Origin: Ceriagrion tenellum
Taxonomy: Eukaryota > Arthropoda > Insecta > Odonata > Coenagrionidae
Direction: 5' to 3'
DNA length: 64,000 nt
Assembly (NCBI GenBank): GCA_963169105.1
Contig: OY720636.1
Span: 117,260,188-117,324,187, forward strand
Positions 25,518 through 37,334 of this stretch are shown piece after piece. Position 1 is the stretch's first letter; each line of letters begins with the position of its first letter. Below the pieces are notes generated by a model. The model worked only from the letters and a program-made list of their open reading frames with translations, did no database searches and was not told where the DNA came from. The position numbers and the translations under genes are program-made.

Positions 25518-25663
25518 GCGATATGGTACCTACTATGTTCACAGTTTTTTATTTCAGGTCGACCAGTTTCGTCACATAGGCGACATCATCACCTGATGAT
25601 GTCGCCTATGTGACGAAACCGGTCGACCTGAAATAAAAAACTGTGAAAAAAGTACCATATCGC
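25518..25663. repeat. 146-bp near-perfect palindrome with paired hammerhead-like cores
   Basis: The arms run from GCGATATGGTAC (25518) inward and from its reverse complement GTACCATATCGC (ending 25663). The inner 100 or so bases pair almost perfectly around a 2-base centre at 25592-25593, with a few unpaired bases near 25531-25537. On the plus strand, CTGATGA (25593-25599) plus T leads into stem GTCGC-CTAT-GTGAC (25601-25614) and GAAAC (25615-25619). The palindrome places the same arrangement on the minus strand at about 25567-25592, where GAAAC becomes the near-identical GAAAC preceding TGG. The order matches a hammerhead core except for one extra base before stem II. It resembles the hairpin after the Penelope-like ORF at 13347. 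Confidence 0.75.
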
Positions 25664-28600
25664 CGTCAAGTGAGAGAGAAAAACTATATTCAATGCAATT
25701 AATACTGAGTCATTCCATTCAATAAATATTACGTAATTCATTTGCAGAACAATAACGTGAACTAATTAAAAGATTTTTTAATGGCAAATGATATTCTATT
25801 TAATCTCTTTAGAAGTCCCTTACAGCATATTAGAAATATATATAATGAGTTTCCTTTTCTTGGACAATGGTTTCAGGGAAATAAGTAAAATAGGCAATGT
25901 TTCCACCTCATGTTGATTAAGTGGAAATAATTGGGATTCAGAACAAAAGGAGTTACCTGCCGGCAAAGCTTTGACCAAGTGCAAAGAGTAATTCTCTACA
26001 GAAATTTAGGAAAGGGCATTTCCCATTATTTTGCTTTTGTTTGTAATCAACCAGCATACACTTATTTTAAATCATGAATGTTAATAAACCTCCCGGCAAT
26101 CGATCCTTTAGCATAAAAAGATCGAAATGTGGATTAAGTAAGAGGAATTCAAATTTATCATATTGCAATTAGCACATGAAATTCCTTTGTTTAGACAACT
26201 ACAATGTCTGGATCGCCGCATTATAAACTAATCGGTTAGTCGATGTAACGCTTTCGTTACATCCGAAGGTACGTATTTTTTTAAATATAAAATTAAGTCT
26301 GAATGCAAAATTGAAGCATTCATACAAAATTTCAGTCAATTGTTAAAAATTAAAACATGTCTGTTGACACATAAGTCTACTTTTTTCATGGAAATCAAAA
26401 GTATCAAATCTGAGAATTAAGAACTTGCTGTTGGCCATCCATAAACACATCGCGTATCGACTACTTCACAGGAATAGTGCAACGGTCGACCAATAACTCT
26501 CCTACAGTACACTGTCAAATACAGATAACACAAAACCTATTTTTCTACCATATTTCGAAATCTTGCAGTTCCTCACCATTTTACTGACATCAAAAATTTA
26601 CCAGAACCAGCTCATTTTTCCCTCACTTTTCGACGAGCGCTCTAGAGAAAACTGAGGGTTTTTATCACAAATTCTATAATAAATTACCTTTCATTATTTG
26701 AATTCAATAATTATAACATGGCAGACATAAATGTGTCCATAACCTTAAATTTGCATTTTAAACTCAGGCAATTAATTAGTTTTACCCGAGTACAACTCAT
26801 GGAATGCTTAAAGATTTAAAAAATCGTTAGGACGCAAGGGAATTTCGCTGGCTTTTTCTGTTCCTCCCTCTGGCATTTCACTTAAGCTTGTTACTTTCCT
26901 GGCCTCATAGCATGATGTTCTGTCACCGAAAACCCTCGTGCAAAGCAAGCAACGTTGGGAAATTAAGGGAGCCATGCGGAATCCCTTTGTTTAATTCCAC
27001 TCCGAGCCATAACAAAAGTACCATCGTATTATAACGCGACCTTCCTTCGTCCTGTCTCTGTGGTTTGGAAGCTATACCCTATGTTTGCAGCCATTCTGGC
27101 GGTGGTCCGCATATCCCCTTACCTGGCTCATTTTTTCTCCTATCAACGTATTTCATTCGAATGCTCTGTGGATCACATTTCACAGGAGGGAAGTATGCGG
27201 CTCACCATGACTGTTAGAATATGTCCCATGTGCGCAAGACGTAATCCTACGAAGGCGAGAGTTGGAAAATATAGAGGTAAGGAAAGGAAGAAAGAAAATC
27301 AAAGGTAAGACGTCGAGATAGTCCACAATGGGTCATTTCGTCTCACCTTTCGTTTGGCGATTTTAATTTTGCTTAAAATTATTCCAACGAGTACTGCATG
27401 CGTCCATGTCTTAAAATGGTTGAATGAGATTTCCAAAAATAAGATACATCTTCAAATTTTCCATATCTTTGATTTCACTACACATCAGTCATACGAAAGA
27501 AACGTCATCTTCGAAGTTGATTCGGAAAGCTGGTAAATAACTGCCATATTAATGACGGCATTAGAATGAAACAATACGCCACTGGTACAGCAAAGAGCTG
27601 TCTAACAGGCGAAAATGATCTTGTTTGTGCGTTATACGTTCAACTCCCACTGTAGTAGGTAAATATAGTCAATATTATAAATAATATAGTATAAACGTAA
27701 TGTAAAATAATAAAAATATAATAAAAATAGTTCTAAAATATAGCACGCCATATTTATTTCTGGATCATATTTGCCAAGTAGGTAAAAATAATGAAGCTTG
27801 AAATGGCTAGTAAAAATTAAATTTCATATAAATGTTTTGACAACCCACGTTATTTTAACTTCCTATCAGAAAAACCAAGAAACAACATGCAGGAAGATGC
27901 GCTTTGTGGGATATTCATCGGTAATACCGTATCCTCGAAGGAATGATGATTCATTGTACATCACTCACTGAGACAATATAAAATCATATCTGATAATTAG
28001 GAAGGGAAAAATATTAAAAATTGATTCAAAACATTGGGATTTTCGGAGTATATTGAATAATTTTAAAAGAGTTTACGCTCGATGGAACTTCAGGATGCGA
28101 TAGCTGCCAAATTTTAAACGTAAAATACAAAAAAACTCAGCACAGCTGCAAATCTTGAAACTTAGCAATACGCTTCCCGTTTCCAGAAAAGTGAATTCAC
28201 TATTCTCTTACGATTACTTTAAATATTAAGCATCTTTTTACAGCATGCTGTCCAAAATTTCAACATTAAAAGACGAAAAGCTAAGAAGTAGGGATATTTT
28301 ACGGTCAAGTGAGAAACTTGTTTTTGTGCCATGTGCCATGTGTTTCCCATTGGTTTCCCAGGATGGAAAAATGTCATTGAATAGAGATGGATTTTTAGGG
28401 GCAGAAGATACAAAGGGATAGAGGATGTGAGGTCCCAAAAGAGGAGAAAAATCCTCAATCATTCTCATCCCAGAGAGATTCCCTGTTTTATTTCCAGACA
28501 GCTCCCCGAATATCTTATTTTATAATTTCCAAACATGTTTCACGATTGGGGATATTCAACTTCCAAGAGATGAAGTGAGGGACCATAATAGGCCTACCTT

Positions 28601-29494
28601 ATATCTCCCTCTCTTCTTTTACGCACTTTTTACCCATAAAAGGCGTTCCTACTTGGTATTAGTAGTCGTCCGTCTCGTGCGAACCGTACAACGTGACGTT
28701 CCTTTCCTCTTTCGTTAATCCATCTCCATCTGCTACATGCCGATTCTCTTCAAGGAACAACGTCAAATGCTGAAACCGACTTATTTGGCCCACAAAGAAT
28801 TATTCATTTAACATAATATTCGATCATTATCTACGCTCATTTCTTCATAGCACTTCTTAGTACACATTTTTATCACATTAAATGCAAATAAAATGTAAGT
28901 TTTTGGTCCATAAATAGGTACCTTTACAATCTCATGCTAATGAGCCCAGAGCTGACATCTTGAAGACATCTGAAGAAGTCCAGCACAAAACCTTCATTAG
29001 ACAACTCTACTGAAGCTAAAAAAAAAAACTGATGCACTTTTGTTGCTCGCTCATCTTCGATTCTTGAAATTTTTAAGAGAAAAGAAAATTTTAAGACCGT
29101 AGGATGTATTTTGTATGATGTACCAAACTATTGGCCGAAATCATTAATAGAGTTTTAATGAGAAGTACCTCAAATACGCGACGAATGCTGAAATGGCGAT
29201 CCATAATAAGTGTTAGTTGAATGATACAATAGCAAAAAACATCAACTTCGTAACATAGAGACATGGATCTGACCAAGCTCTCTCGTTCCTATTCCAATCT
29301 CTTTCATGAGTTCAATTTCACGTATATTATTCCATTTTATCCATGATTATGAATCCAACATTAATGAAAAGAGTGGAACAGCCTGAAGTTGTCGAATAGT
29401 CATCACGCAGGTATACACTTTTATTTTTTAAAGTGTTCTATGGGTTAAGGTAGGTTTTATTAAATTTCAGAAAATTTCCTCCCATTTTCTACTT
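25664..29494. other. AT-rich stretch, no gene seen
   Basis: No gene is recognised. A 9-bp hairpin GATGTAACG/CGTTACATC lies at 26242-26263. The frame at 27060-27308 ends close to a good splice-donor-like AAAGGTAAG, but its product matches nothing I know, so I do not call an exon. Very AT-rich low-complexity sequence lies at about 27660-27750. Confidence 0.4.
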
Positions 29495-29885
29495 TTGCAG
29501 GAGCCTAGCCTGCTCCAGTATATCACATTTTGCCTCAGAATACGATCTACCCTACCTCATCCTGTCCATGAAACCTATTCTCTTTCTTCCCCTTCCCCGC
29601 CTGCCCAGCATCCTTCCCTATATTTCATTGCTGAGCAATCCGTTATTACATACTCCAGCCACTTACTGTGCAGGTCTCGAATTTCATTCAGAAGTTTCCT
29701 TTCCTCGCCCACCATCTCAAGCAGCTTCTCAATATTCCTCCTCTCAGTACACCTCACCTTCTAAATCCGTCTTCACACACACATCTCAAAAGCCTGAAAC
29801 CTATTCTCGTCCTCCTTTCTGAGGGTCCACGTTTCTGCACGACACAATGCAACACTCCATATCAAGCTCTTCACTAACCTGAATA
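29495..29885 (-). pseudogene. Non-LTR retrotransposon ORF2, C-terminal fragment (minus strand)
   Basis: The minus strand reads, across frames, AETWTLRKEDENRFQAFEM, then a VWRR-like piece. ERRNIEKLLEMVGEERKLLN then follows, and then an EIRDLHSKWLEYV stretch (the GH position is lost) and a GRRGRG-like basic end. This order is the region after the polymerase core of arthropod non-LTR reverse transcriptases: Y.aETWT, WRRM.K..W.D, N..VL..V.EER.LL..I, W.GH.LR, GRRGRGR. Stops and at least one frameshift interrupt it. The polymerase motifs themselves are missing, so it is 5'-truncated. Confidence 0.8.
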
Positions 29886-30059
29886 TACAATAAAAGAATA
29901 ATATTTACTACACGGCACAATACAGAGAACTAAACGATGGTATAAGAGTTGTGACGATTATGGCATGATAAAGCTAAGCATATAAGTGAGTCATATATAT
30001 TGTAATATTAAGGTATGTATTTTCTACAAATGATATATGGTGATATATAGTGGAATGAA

Positions 30060-31020
30060 GCGGAGAATATTGCAGTTAATAAAAATAAAGATGCGCGTAA
30101 TAGATTGATTTTAGCTAAATATAAGGAAGAGCAAAAAAAATAATGAAATGAACACATACTGGGGGAAAAAGAATGAGTGCAGAGTGTATGAAATAAAGAC
30201 ACGGAAACATGCATGCGGATAAAACGGATGCAGAGAAATATTGAACGTATAAAAAAATTACTTTTAAAGTCGGAAAAACAAAAGAAGACGGTTGGAGAAA
30301 TGATGCAATAACGTATAAAAATAGTAAGATCGTGTGGAATGAGAGCAACGTAGGAGACAGGAAAAATATTTTTTTAAATTATACAATTATGGATGATGAG
30401 GATGAGCCTTATGAATAAGTTTGCGAGAATGTCAGTATGGCCAAGGAAATTAATGAAAAAGAAGTGGAAATGGCAATGAGAATACAGAAAAAGGTAGGAC
30501 TACAACTGTAGAGAGGATGACCAGGTAAATACTTGATTGTAGGTGTAAATTAGTCATTGGTGATAGAGTTGTTGAACAAGTAGACGATTTTGTACCCTGA
30601 CCGAATGTTTGAAAAAGGTGGAAGGATGGGTGAGAAGATGAGTACGGCGTCCTAATGCTGGAATCAAATTAATAGTTGTTGGTGGTTTATATCACACAAT
30701 TGTTGACTTTGGAAGCAAAATTAGAATTGCACTTAATCGTTCTACTCCCGAAGCAATTGGCAGCAAAACCTGGTAATGCCAGGAAAAGCATTAGAAATGG
30801 CTAAATACAGTAAAAATGGGGCACTTGAGTAGTATTTTCTGAATCAGAAATGGATAGGGTTAAAAATGAGTGGGTGATGGAAAATTCGACATAGAAGCTC
30901 CAGTAATGACAATATATGAAGTAATGCGCTTCGTCGGTTTGGCCGTGTCAGCCGAAAGAGTGGTGGTTGATTAATGAAACAGAGGTAATAGTAGAGAAAA
31001 TGATATTATAAGGAAATTTC
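30060..31020 (+). pseudogene. Non-LTR retrotransposon ORF2 remnant (plus strand)
   Basis: The best matches are spread over three frames: VVEQVDDFVP near 30560 (normally VDDFVYLGS), FEKGGRMGE (the EKDGR.D.EI motif), NAGIK (30655 on), GSKTW (for YGSETW, near 30765), then MDRVKNEWVM (30850 on) and ALRRFGRVSR (for LRWFGHV.R, near 30930). This order is that of the C-terminal half of a non-LTR reverse transcriptase. The 30060-30500 part, with NRLILAKYKEEQKK-like text, may be the linker between endonuclease and polymerase, but that is weaker. Many stops and frameshifts show long decay. Its orientation is opposite to both neighbouring fragments. Confidence 0.65.
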
Positions 31021-34019
31021 CACAGTGGAAGTAGTATTTTGGAAGAGACTATTAAGACGAGGATTATTAGGTATCTTTAGAATAAGTGCTCGTGCATGAG
31101 AAGTGAAATTAAAATTATTTTCCCTTGAATCAAGAGATCCAGCAATATGAAATTTGTAAATTGCTAATCAATTTTTAACGAAATAAATTTTGAATTTATT
31201 TTAGAAAATGAATTTGAAATGTATACATATTTCCTTAATATCATGCATTTTCACTTTTTATGATGGACTAATCATTTGATAATATGCACCAAAAACACAT
31301 ACAATTATTAATTTTAATCTTTATTGAAATTAGTTTATCTTGACTTGATTTAAATAGAGGCAATTTGTATTATATAATTGGACCTAGGGAGAAAATAGAC
31401 GCGGTCTTGAATTTTTCGAAAAGCATTATTTGCCTCAAATGCGATTTAACGCTGTAATATTCGAATTTTGTGGGACTACCTTCCGATGCCCGCCGGCATT
31501 CACCATAGGAATAAATCCGGATAAGTTTGTAAAGCGGTATTTAGAAGGCCCAAGGTAGAGGTTGCAGCGAATGGAAGGGATTTAACGGCGATGATGAGAT
31601 GAAAAACAAGAGATACGAGAACTGGAGGATATAAGCAGGAGGGTACGGCAAAAACGAGGAAAGAGAAGTCTGATGAGTGTGGAAAGAGGTAAAGTTTAGA
31701 GGGCTTCTTGATGACGGAGGTGGTTGGTAGGCTGGGAAGGCAACCCACGCTGCACTCAATTTTCTCTTTAAATGAACCGCGAGAGAAGAAGCGCCACGTG
31801 CGTGAAGGAATGCAAATTACTTCAAAGTGGTAATTCCTGGGCTTAATTAGTGTAAAGAAGAAGGCTAAAAATTGGGTATCGTGGCTTGGGAGAGGAAAAT
31901 TTGAGCTACTGTGGAGTCAAGGGGCGTCTTGCTCAAGGTGACTGCCAGTAGAATTTACATCCAAGGATCCTGCGGTGGTGTAAGAAAGTGCTGTAGTAGT
32001 TGAGCGGAAGGGATTTGGGAGGAATGTGTCACCAGTGTGATGGGAAGATTAATGGAGAATTAGGACCCTGGATAGGGGAGAGGTTAGGGAAGAAATCGAT
32101 TTAAAACATAAAGGAAAATCAGCGAAGGTGGAAGGTTGTTAGCGAAAAATTTAAAACAGATAAGGATAGGAAGAGAGCGATGGAATTTATATAATTGAGT
32201 ACTAGTGAGGACCTTTTAATATTATATTGTTCATTCCTTTTCTTATGAAGCATTAACATTCTTTGGCTTATGAAGTGCAGGTTGAATGAAAACGAGAAGC
32301 TGGTCTTGCCTAACTAATCCATGGCTTTACGCGGAAAATCCTCAAGTCCATTCCCGATCTCGCAAGGTACTGAACATTAAAACAAGATAAATGGTAATTC
32401 TTTGATTCAAAACCCTTAATGGTGTATCAGTAATGAGTACTTATACCAATAAAAATAATGAAAAATCGTAAAAAATGGTGCAATAAAAAATCATTCGGAT
32501 TCGGATTTTTCACAAGTACAACAATATTAATGCACTATGCTTTTCTCACATTTAGTGAGACTTTAAATACTCAAAGTAGAGTCTCTTGAATTTGATATTA
32601 ATCTCAGGTAAAGATATTTAGTTTGTTAATCACTAAGTGTGGCTTTATTTTTCTCTAAAAGATTGCCGTAATCATATTTTTATTTCGTTCATGTAAGTTC
32701 CTTAATTTTCCTACGATCTATGATGTGCAACACTGTGACAGTGACTGTAATCGTAGGTTTTGTGAGGTTGTTAAACAAAATATGATAAATATTGATTCTA
32801 GATTCGCAAACTATCTAGTTTTAAGTGTATAATCTATATTTACTCTTCGGAATACGGTGAAACTTTATCTAAAATCTCGCCTCCTGCTGACTCTCACATT
32901 ACCGCCTTAACAAAGGGTGCACACGCACAAATAATAACCATCAAATTTACAAAAACGATGCTTAACGCAAATGGTCAAAGAATTTATTTTGAGTCACGGT
33001 AGAGCAAAATATATGATGATGGACTCACTAATTTTTCCCAAAAATCTGAATTATTGAAGTCACTTTCTGGAAGATGAATAGTTACAGTTACTCAAGGTCA
33101 TCCAATTTACAAGACGGAACGATGGGGAGAGAAGTAGGGTTATTGAGAGAATCTGAGAACGGTGGCACTCATAAGTGGGAAAGTGAGTCTCGTAGGTGAG
33201 ATAAAAATGAATGTCCACCGGCTCTATGCGTCATGAACGGGAGTTGGACAATTGTCGGAGTATAAGAAAGAAAGAGCCTTATCAGAAACTATTGCCAGAG
33301 TTGGCATCGACACATGGTGCTGGAAGATTGCGGTCATGTCTCTATTACGGTAATATTTGGTGATTGCATTTTTAAATCAAATCAAATAAAACAGATGAGC
33401 TAACAGCTATTATTTTCATCAGCAAAATGTGTCAATTATTAATACAAATAAGTCCATAATGTTTGAAATCCTGATGTTGTAAAAGTTTGCCGATAAAAAC
33501 AAAATGGCCGATAAGGCCGATTACCGATTGCTTGCCTGGTGCTACCCAGATTCAAACTCGTGGACACAAAAAAACTTAAACGTGCTTCAAAAGCAGACCT
33601 ATTGAGTCACTTGTTCCAATCCAGGAATCATATGCACCAAGCTCAAACTACAACTACAATAAACCTCCTTGTTACATGTCTAATCAGCTTAGTGAAAGGA
33701 GGATAAGTCAACTTCGAGATAAATAAAATGCCTTCCACCAGAGTGCTATTTTGTAACGCGTGGTTAAGGAAGTGCTGGTTTCTCAGGAATATCGAATATA
33801 AATCTTCAGTATATCTCATACTATTTTAAATTGTTCAACGTAACTGGTATATAAATGTAAATCTTAAGCGAATATGAGTATTTAGTTTCAAATACGCAAC
33901 CACATCTAAATACAAGATGCAAAATGAACTCAACTGTCGTTCACACGATTAAATAATTTCCTCGTCTGTTGCTCATCTCTTAAATTAAAATAAGCAATGT
34001 AAGATCATAAAAATATTCG
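31021..34019. other. AT-rich stretch, no gene seen
   Basis: No family is recognised. A GC-richer, purine-biased part lies at about 31490-31830 with overlapping frames on the minus strand that carry no domain. Confidence 0.4.
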
Positions 34020-34615
34020 TTGTGCAATCCTCAGATAAGTTGACAGCAGTCCTCCATCCTTCTCTATCCAATGCTCGTTCCCTTACTTCCTGGTTGTTCC
34101 CTTCAAGTAATTTTTCTCTAATTGTCCTATGCACTCTTGAAACCCTTGGACTTCATCTTATGGACTTCTCTATCCATTTTTCCTTCAATTATATTCTTTA
34201 CCAGCCTGCTGTACCTTATGGTGTGCCTGATTCCTTTTGTGATTCACTATGATTATTTTCTGCATCGTGTTCTATATAAACCTTAATCTTCGACTCTTCT
34301 TCTTCTTTATTTCTTATTTTATACGTCCATCCAATCTTTAGAATCCTCTTACAACGCCAGATTATGAAATCTTTTAGTTTTTCTAGTCTAATATTCTAAT
34401 AGTCAATTCTACCGTTCCATAGAGTGCCGCGCTCCACACAGATGTTTCCTCGATCGTAATTCAATCTTCCTTGATGACACTGGTTAGCATCTCATCATGA
34501 GCGCTTGCTTATTCTGAGCTTCGCATTTTCCACTTCAAGTTCGTCTCTACTCTCCGTGTGGTTTCTTCATTCAGCCTCCCCCGTTTGCAAACTAGGTCGT
34601 TTGTCATCGCCTTAT
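34020..34615 (-). pseudogene. Non-LTR retrotransposon ORF2, C-terminal fragment (minus strand)
   Basis: On the minus strand, from about 34610 down to 34020, pieces in several frames read RRLNEETTRRVETNLKWKM, a WSAALYG stretch (WSvaLYGaETW), an RRILKIGW-like piece, NKEEEE, and finally VRERALDREGWRTAVNL. The last is the standard C-terminal AQDREEWR-type motif. Stops occur throughout. The fragment lies immediately outside the left end of the pogo element at 34629, so the pogo element may have inserted into or beside it. Confidence 0.7.
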
Positions 34616-34628
34616 TAATTTCGTGTTA

Positions 34629-35083
34629 TGTAAGGTAAGGGAGTAAGTATAAGAGTACGCACTCGGGTAAGAGTACACACAGGGATATTTTGTTCTATTG
34701 GTAACACTGCAAAGCCGTTCTCCAGTACATGTGATAGCCATTTGGTGTCGAAGTGTCTGTGAATACAACTCTTGTTAAGGTGATGTTTTGGCGGATTAAA
34801 AAAGGTAATTATAACTTTTCATACTATTTTCATTAATATTTTATGTGTAGTAGATAAGGTCTGCCAATTTAATGGGATATTTCCAGTGTCTTTATGAAAT
34901 ATACTGCCAATGAGGGACTCCTTTGTCACGCAATGGCGTTGGTCAGATAGCCGTATCTAGTCTGTGCTGTTCTCTATCGGGATATTTATAAACAAGGAGC
35001 TAGGCGGACAAGAGTACGCAGTATGTGGGAGGGTAAGAATACGCGCGTCCTCTTGCCCTCCCTAGTGATGCGTACTCTTGCCC
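34629..35083. repeat. Left end and subterminal GTAAGAGTACGCA motif cluster
   Basis: Motif copies in plus orientation lie at 34650-34661, 34666-34679, 35008-35020 and 35032-35045 (one or two changes each). Inverted copies lie at 35045-35058 (weak) and 35069-35083. Multiple subterminal copies of one motif usually serve as transposase binding sites in DNA transposons, but binding here is inference. Confidence 0.8.
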
Positions 35084-35145
35084 GCTACATAATTTTCGGT
35101 TCATGTTTCTTCGTAGTAGTTTCTATGTTTTCTTTTTTGTTTCAG

Positions 35146-36470
35146 AACTCAGGGGAAAATACAAAAGGACAAGTGATCGCAAGATCACCTATACTGAAGA
35201 ACGGTTGGGCGAAGCTCAAAGGCGAATTTCTGAAGGTGAAAGCAAACGAAGCGTTGCTAGGGCACTGAGAATCAATGAGTCCAGCCTTAGGAAAAGATTC
35301 AAAGCTGTATGTTTCATGAGTAGGCCTACTGTTACATGGAAAACTCATTATTTCCCCTGATTCAGTGATATATTGAACCATATAAAAATTTCTAGTGATT
35401 AATTCGCACTCTTATTTTGTTTTAGGGTACGGTGCCATCTTCGCTAGGAAGATTCAAGAACACGTTTTCTGTGACAATGGAAAATGAACTAGCCATTCAC
35501 TGTCGACAACTTGATGCCAGATTCAACAGGTTGACTAGAAGATACTTAATGCAGTTAACTTACCAGTTTGCAGAAATTAATAGAATTGATCATCCATTTA
35601 ATAAGGCAAAAAAATGGCTGGCAAAGATTGGGTAAGAGATTTTTGTAAAAGACAGGGTTTAACTTTAAGAGCACCAGAAGTCTGTAGTATGGGGCGTGCT
35701 GTTGCGTTTAATAAGGTACAGGTTACAAGATTCTTTTAACAGTTTAAAAACAATGCTATCAGGGTAAAAAAATTCAGGCTCATAGGATTTTTAACCGGGA
35801 CGAATCAGGTATTACCACTGTACCAAATAATTTACCAAAATTTTATACTCCTACGGGAAAGAAAACCGTTCGTTAGGTGAACGTGGGGAGACGATAACAT
35901 GACTTTGCTAAATCAGTGCCTCTGGCATTTACGTTCCTCCAGCACTTATATTTAGTGAAAAAAATGTTATTAGACAATTATGAAGGGGCTCCGGAAGGAA
36001 CATTAAAATTAGTTTCCGATTCTGGATTCATGAATAGTGATTTATTTATGGACTGGTTTCGCAATTTCGCTGCTCATACAAAACCAACAAGAGAGGATCC
36101 ACTTTTGTTAATTTTAGACAACCGCTCTTCGCACTACTTTTTGGAAGCCAGTCTTTTTGCAAGGGAAAATTACATCACACTCCTTTCGCTCTCTCCTCAC
36201 GGTAGCCACAAATTACAACCGCTAGACAAAGGATTTTTTGGCCCACTGAAATCTGCTTATACTATTGAGGTTGAAAACTGGTTATTAAACAATCACGGAC
36301 AGGTCGCAACCAAAAAGAAGGTCGCTAATCTTTTTTGAGCAGCGTACTCTAGAGTACTTACAATTGAGAAAGTCAACAGAGCATTTTCATCCATGGGATT
36401 TATCCCTATAACCCAGAAGTATTCTCTGATGAAGATTTCTTACCATCTGCTGTATGACCGCCTGTAAATA
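35146..36470 (+). pseudogene. Pogo/Tigger-like transposase, HTH and DDD nuclease (broken)
   Basis: Exon 1 starts after an acceptor at 35144-35145 and encodes a CENP-B-type N-terminal helix-turn-helix (TYTEERLGEAQRRISEG, then VARALRINESSLRKRF). It ends at a GTATGT donor (35307). Exon 2 starts at 35426 and keeps the frame (SSLGRFKNTF, then a LDARF..LTRRYLM.L stretch). A frameshift in an A7 run (about 35606-35612) moves the match to AGKDWVRDFCKRQGL, which meets a TAA at 35737. The nuclease has Asp in NRDESGI (35799-35801), in LILDNRSSH (36117-36119) and in LQPLDKGFFGPLK (36225-36227). The last two are 36 codons apart, a DDD triad as in pogo relatives. Further breaks are a TAG after KKTVR, a shift in an A7 run near 35963, a TGA at 36336 and a later shift. 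The domestic CENP-B/jerky families share this fold, but the inverted ends point to a transposon. Confidence 0.88.
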
Positions 36471-36484
36471 TTCCGGAAAGCTGT

Positions 36485-37051
36485 GTGGAAGCAGCATCTT
36501 ACTCATCTGGCAAGGAAGAGCTACAGGTGACGGAAATAATCGTTGATCACAGTGTTGATGAAAATAATGAGAAACAATTGAGTAGGCCTAGTCATCAGCT
36601 CAGTGTGGATGAAACTTCAAATCCGGCTGGGAAGAAAATTGGTCATATTAAGGAAATACATCCTTTTCCTAAATGTGTTGTAATAAAAAAAGGAAATCGC
36701 CAGACTATGAAATCTGAAATTCTATCTTCAAGTCCAGTAAAAACAAAGTTAGAAAAAAGGGAGAAAGACAAAACAGAGAAGGCTGGAAGACAGACGAACA
36801 AAGATGTAGGGACCAGGGTGCCTAAAAAGAAACAACAAAACAAAAGATATGCTGTGAAACAATTTAATTTTCAGGGGAATCCTGGACCATCCACTTCTAC
36901 TACAATTTCAGAAGAAACAAAATCCATTTGCCCAGGTTGCGGGGATTCTTTTGATGACGAATGGATACAGTATGATAAATGCAAACAGTGGTGGCATGAG
37001 GCTTGTTCAGACTACGAGGGGAATGGAGCATTCTTATGTGATCATTGCTAA
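36485..37051 (+). pseudogene. C-terminal tail of the pogo transposase with PHD-like finger
   Basis: An open frame of about 188 residues continues the transposase after the last frameshift. Its first 150 residues are low-complexity and basic (KKGNRQTMKS, KLEKREKDKTEK, PKKKQQNKR), perhaps a nuclear-targeting linker. The end is a PHD-like zinc finger: CPGC, then EWIQYDKCKQWWHEAC, then FLCDHC at the stop. In the usual C4-H-C3 pattern the position before DKC is Cys (WIQCDKC). Here it is Tyr, a one-base change (TGT to TAT) that removes one zinc ligand. PHD-like tails occur in some DNA transposases and could bind chromatin, but that role is inference here. The frame start used is the first ATG-type codon and is not a true protein start. 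Confidence 0.75.
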
Positions 37052-37334
37052 TAACTGTAGGTTATAATAGTGTTTTCTTATTCACATATTCACCCGTATG
37101 TAATAGGCTATGTTCTTCTAATATTCTACATACAGCATTTTTATTTGAAAAAATATTGATTTTCATAATGTTGTTCATTTCAATTTATAAATTTATGGAA
37201 TCTGTAAGTGAAACACACAATATTATAGTTTGATTATAAAAATAAAACTGATGAATGTACAAAAATAAAGATAATCTAATATTCAAAAGTAGTAACTTCT
37301 ACTATCCAAGTGTATTTTTCAATGCCATATTCCC

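Noticed and set aside
25518..25663. Calling a true hammerhead ribozyme gene
   Set aside because: The core has one extra base before stem II, and no cleavage-site pairing could be confirmed by eye.
27060..27308. Possible exon ending near a splice-donor-like AAAGGTAAG
   Set aside because: The product is unrecognised, no acceptor-exon-donor chain could be built, and a single donor-like site is common by chance.
30008..30348. Hydrophobic minus-strand frames resembling membrane segments
   Set aside because: Purine-rich plus-strand sequence gives Phe/Leu/Ser-rich antisense frames. The plus strand here probably belongs to a decayed retrotransposon.
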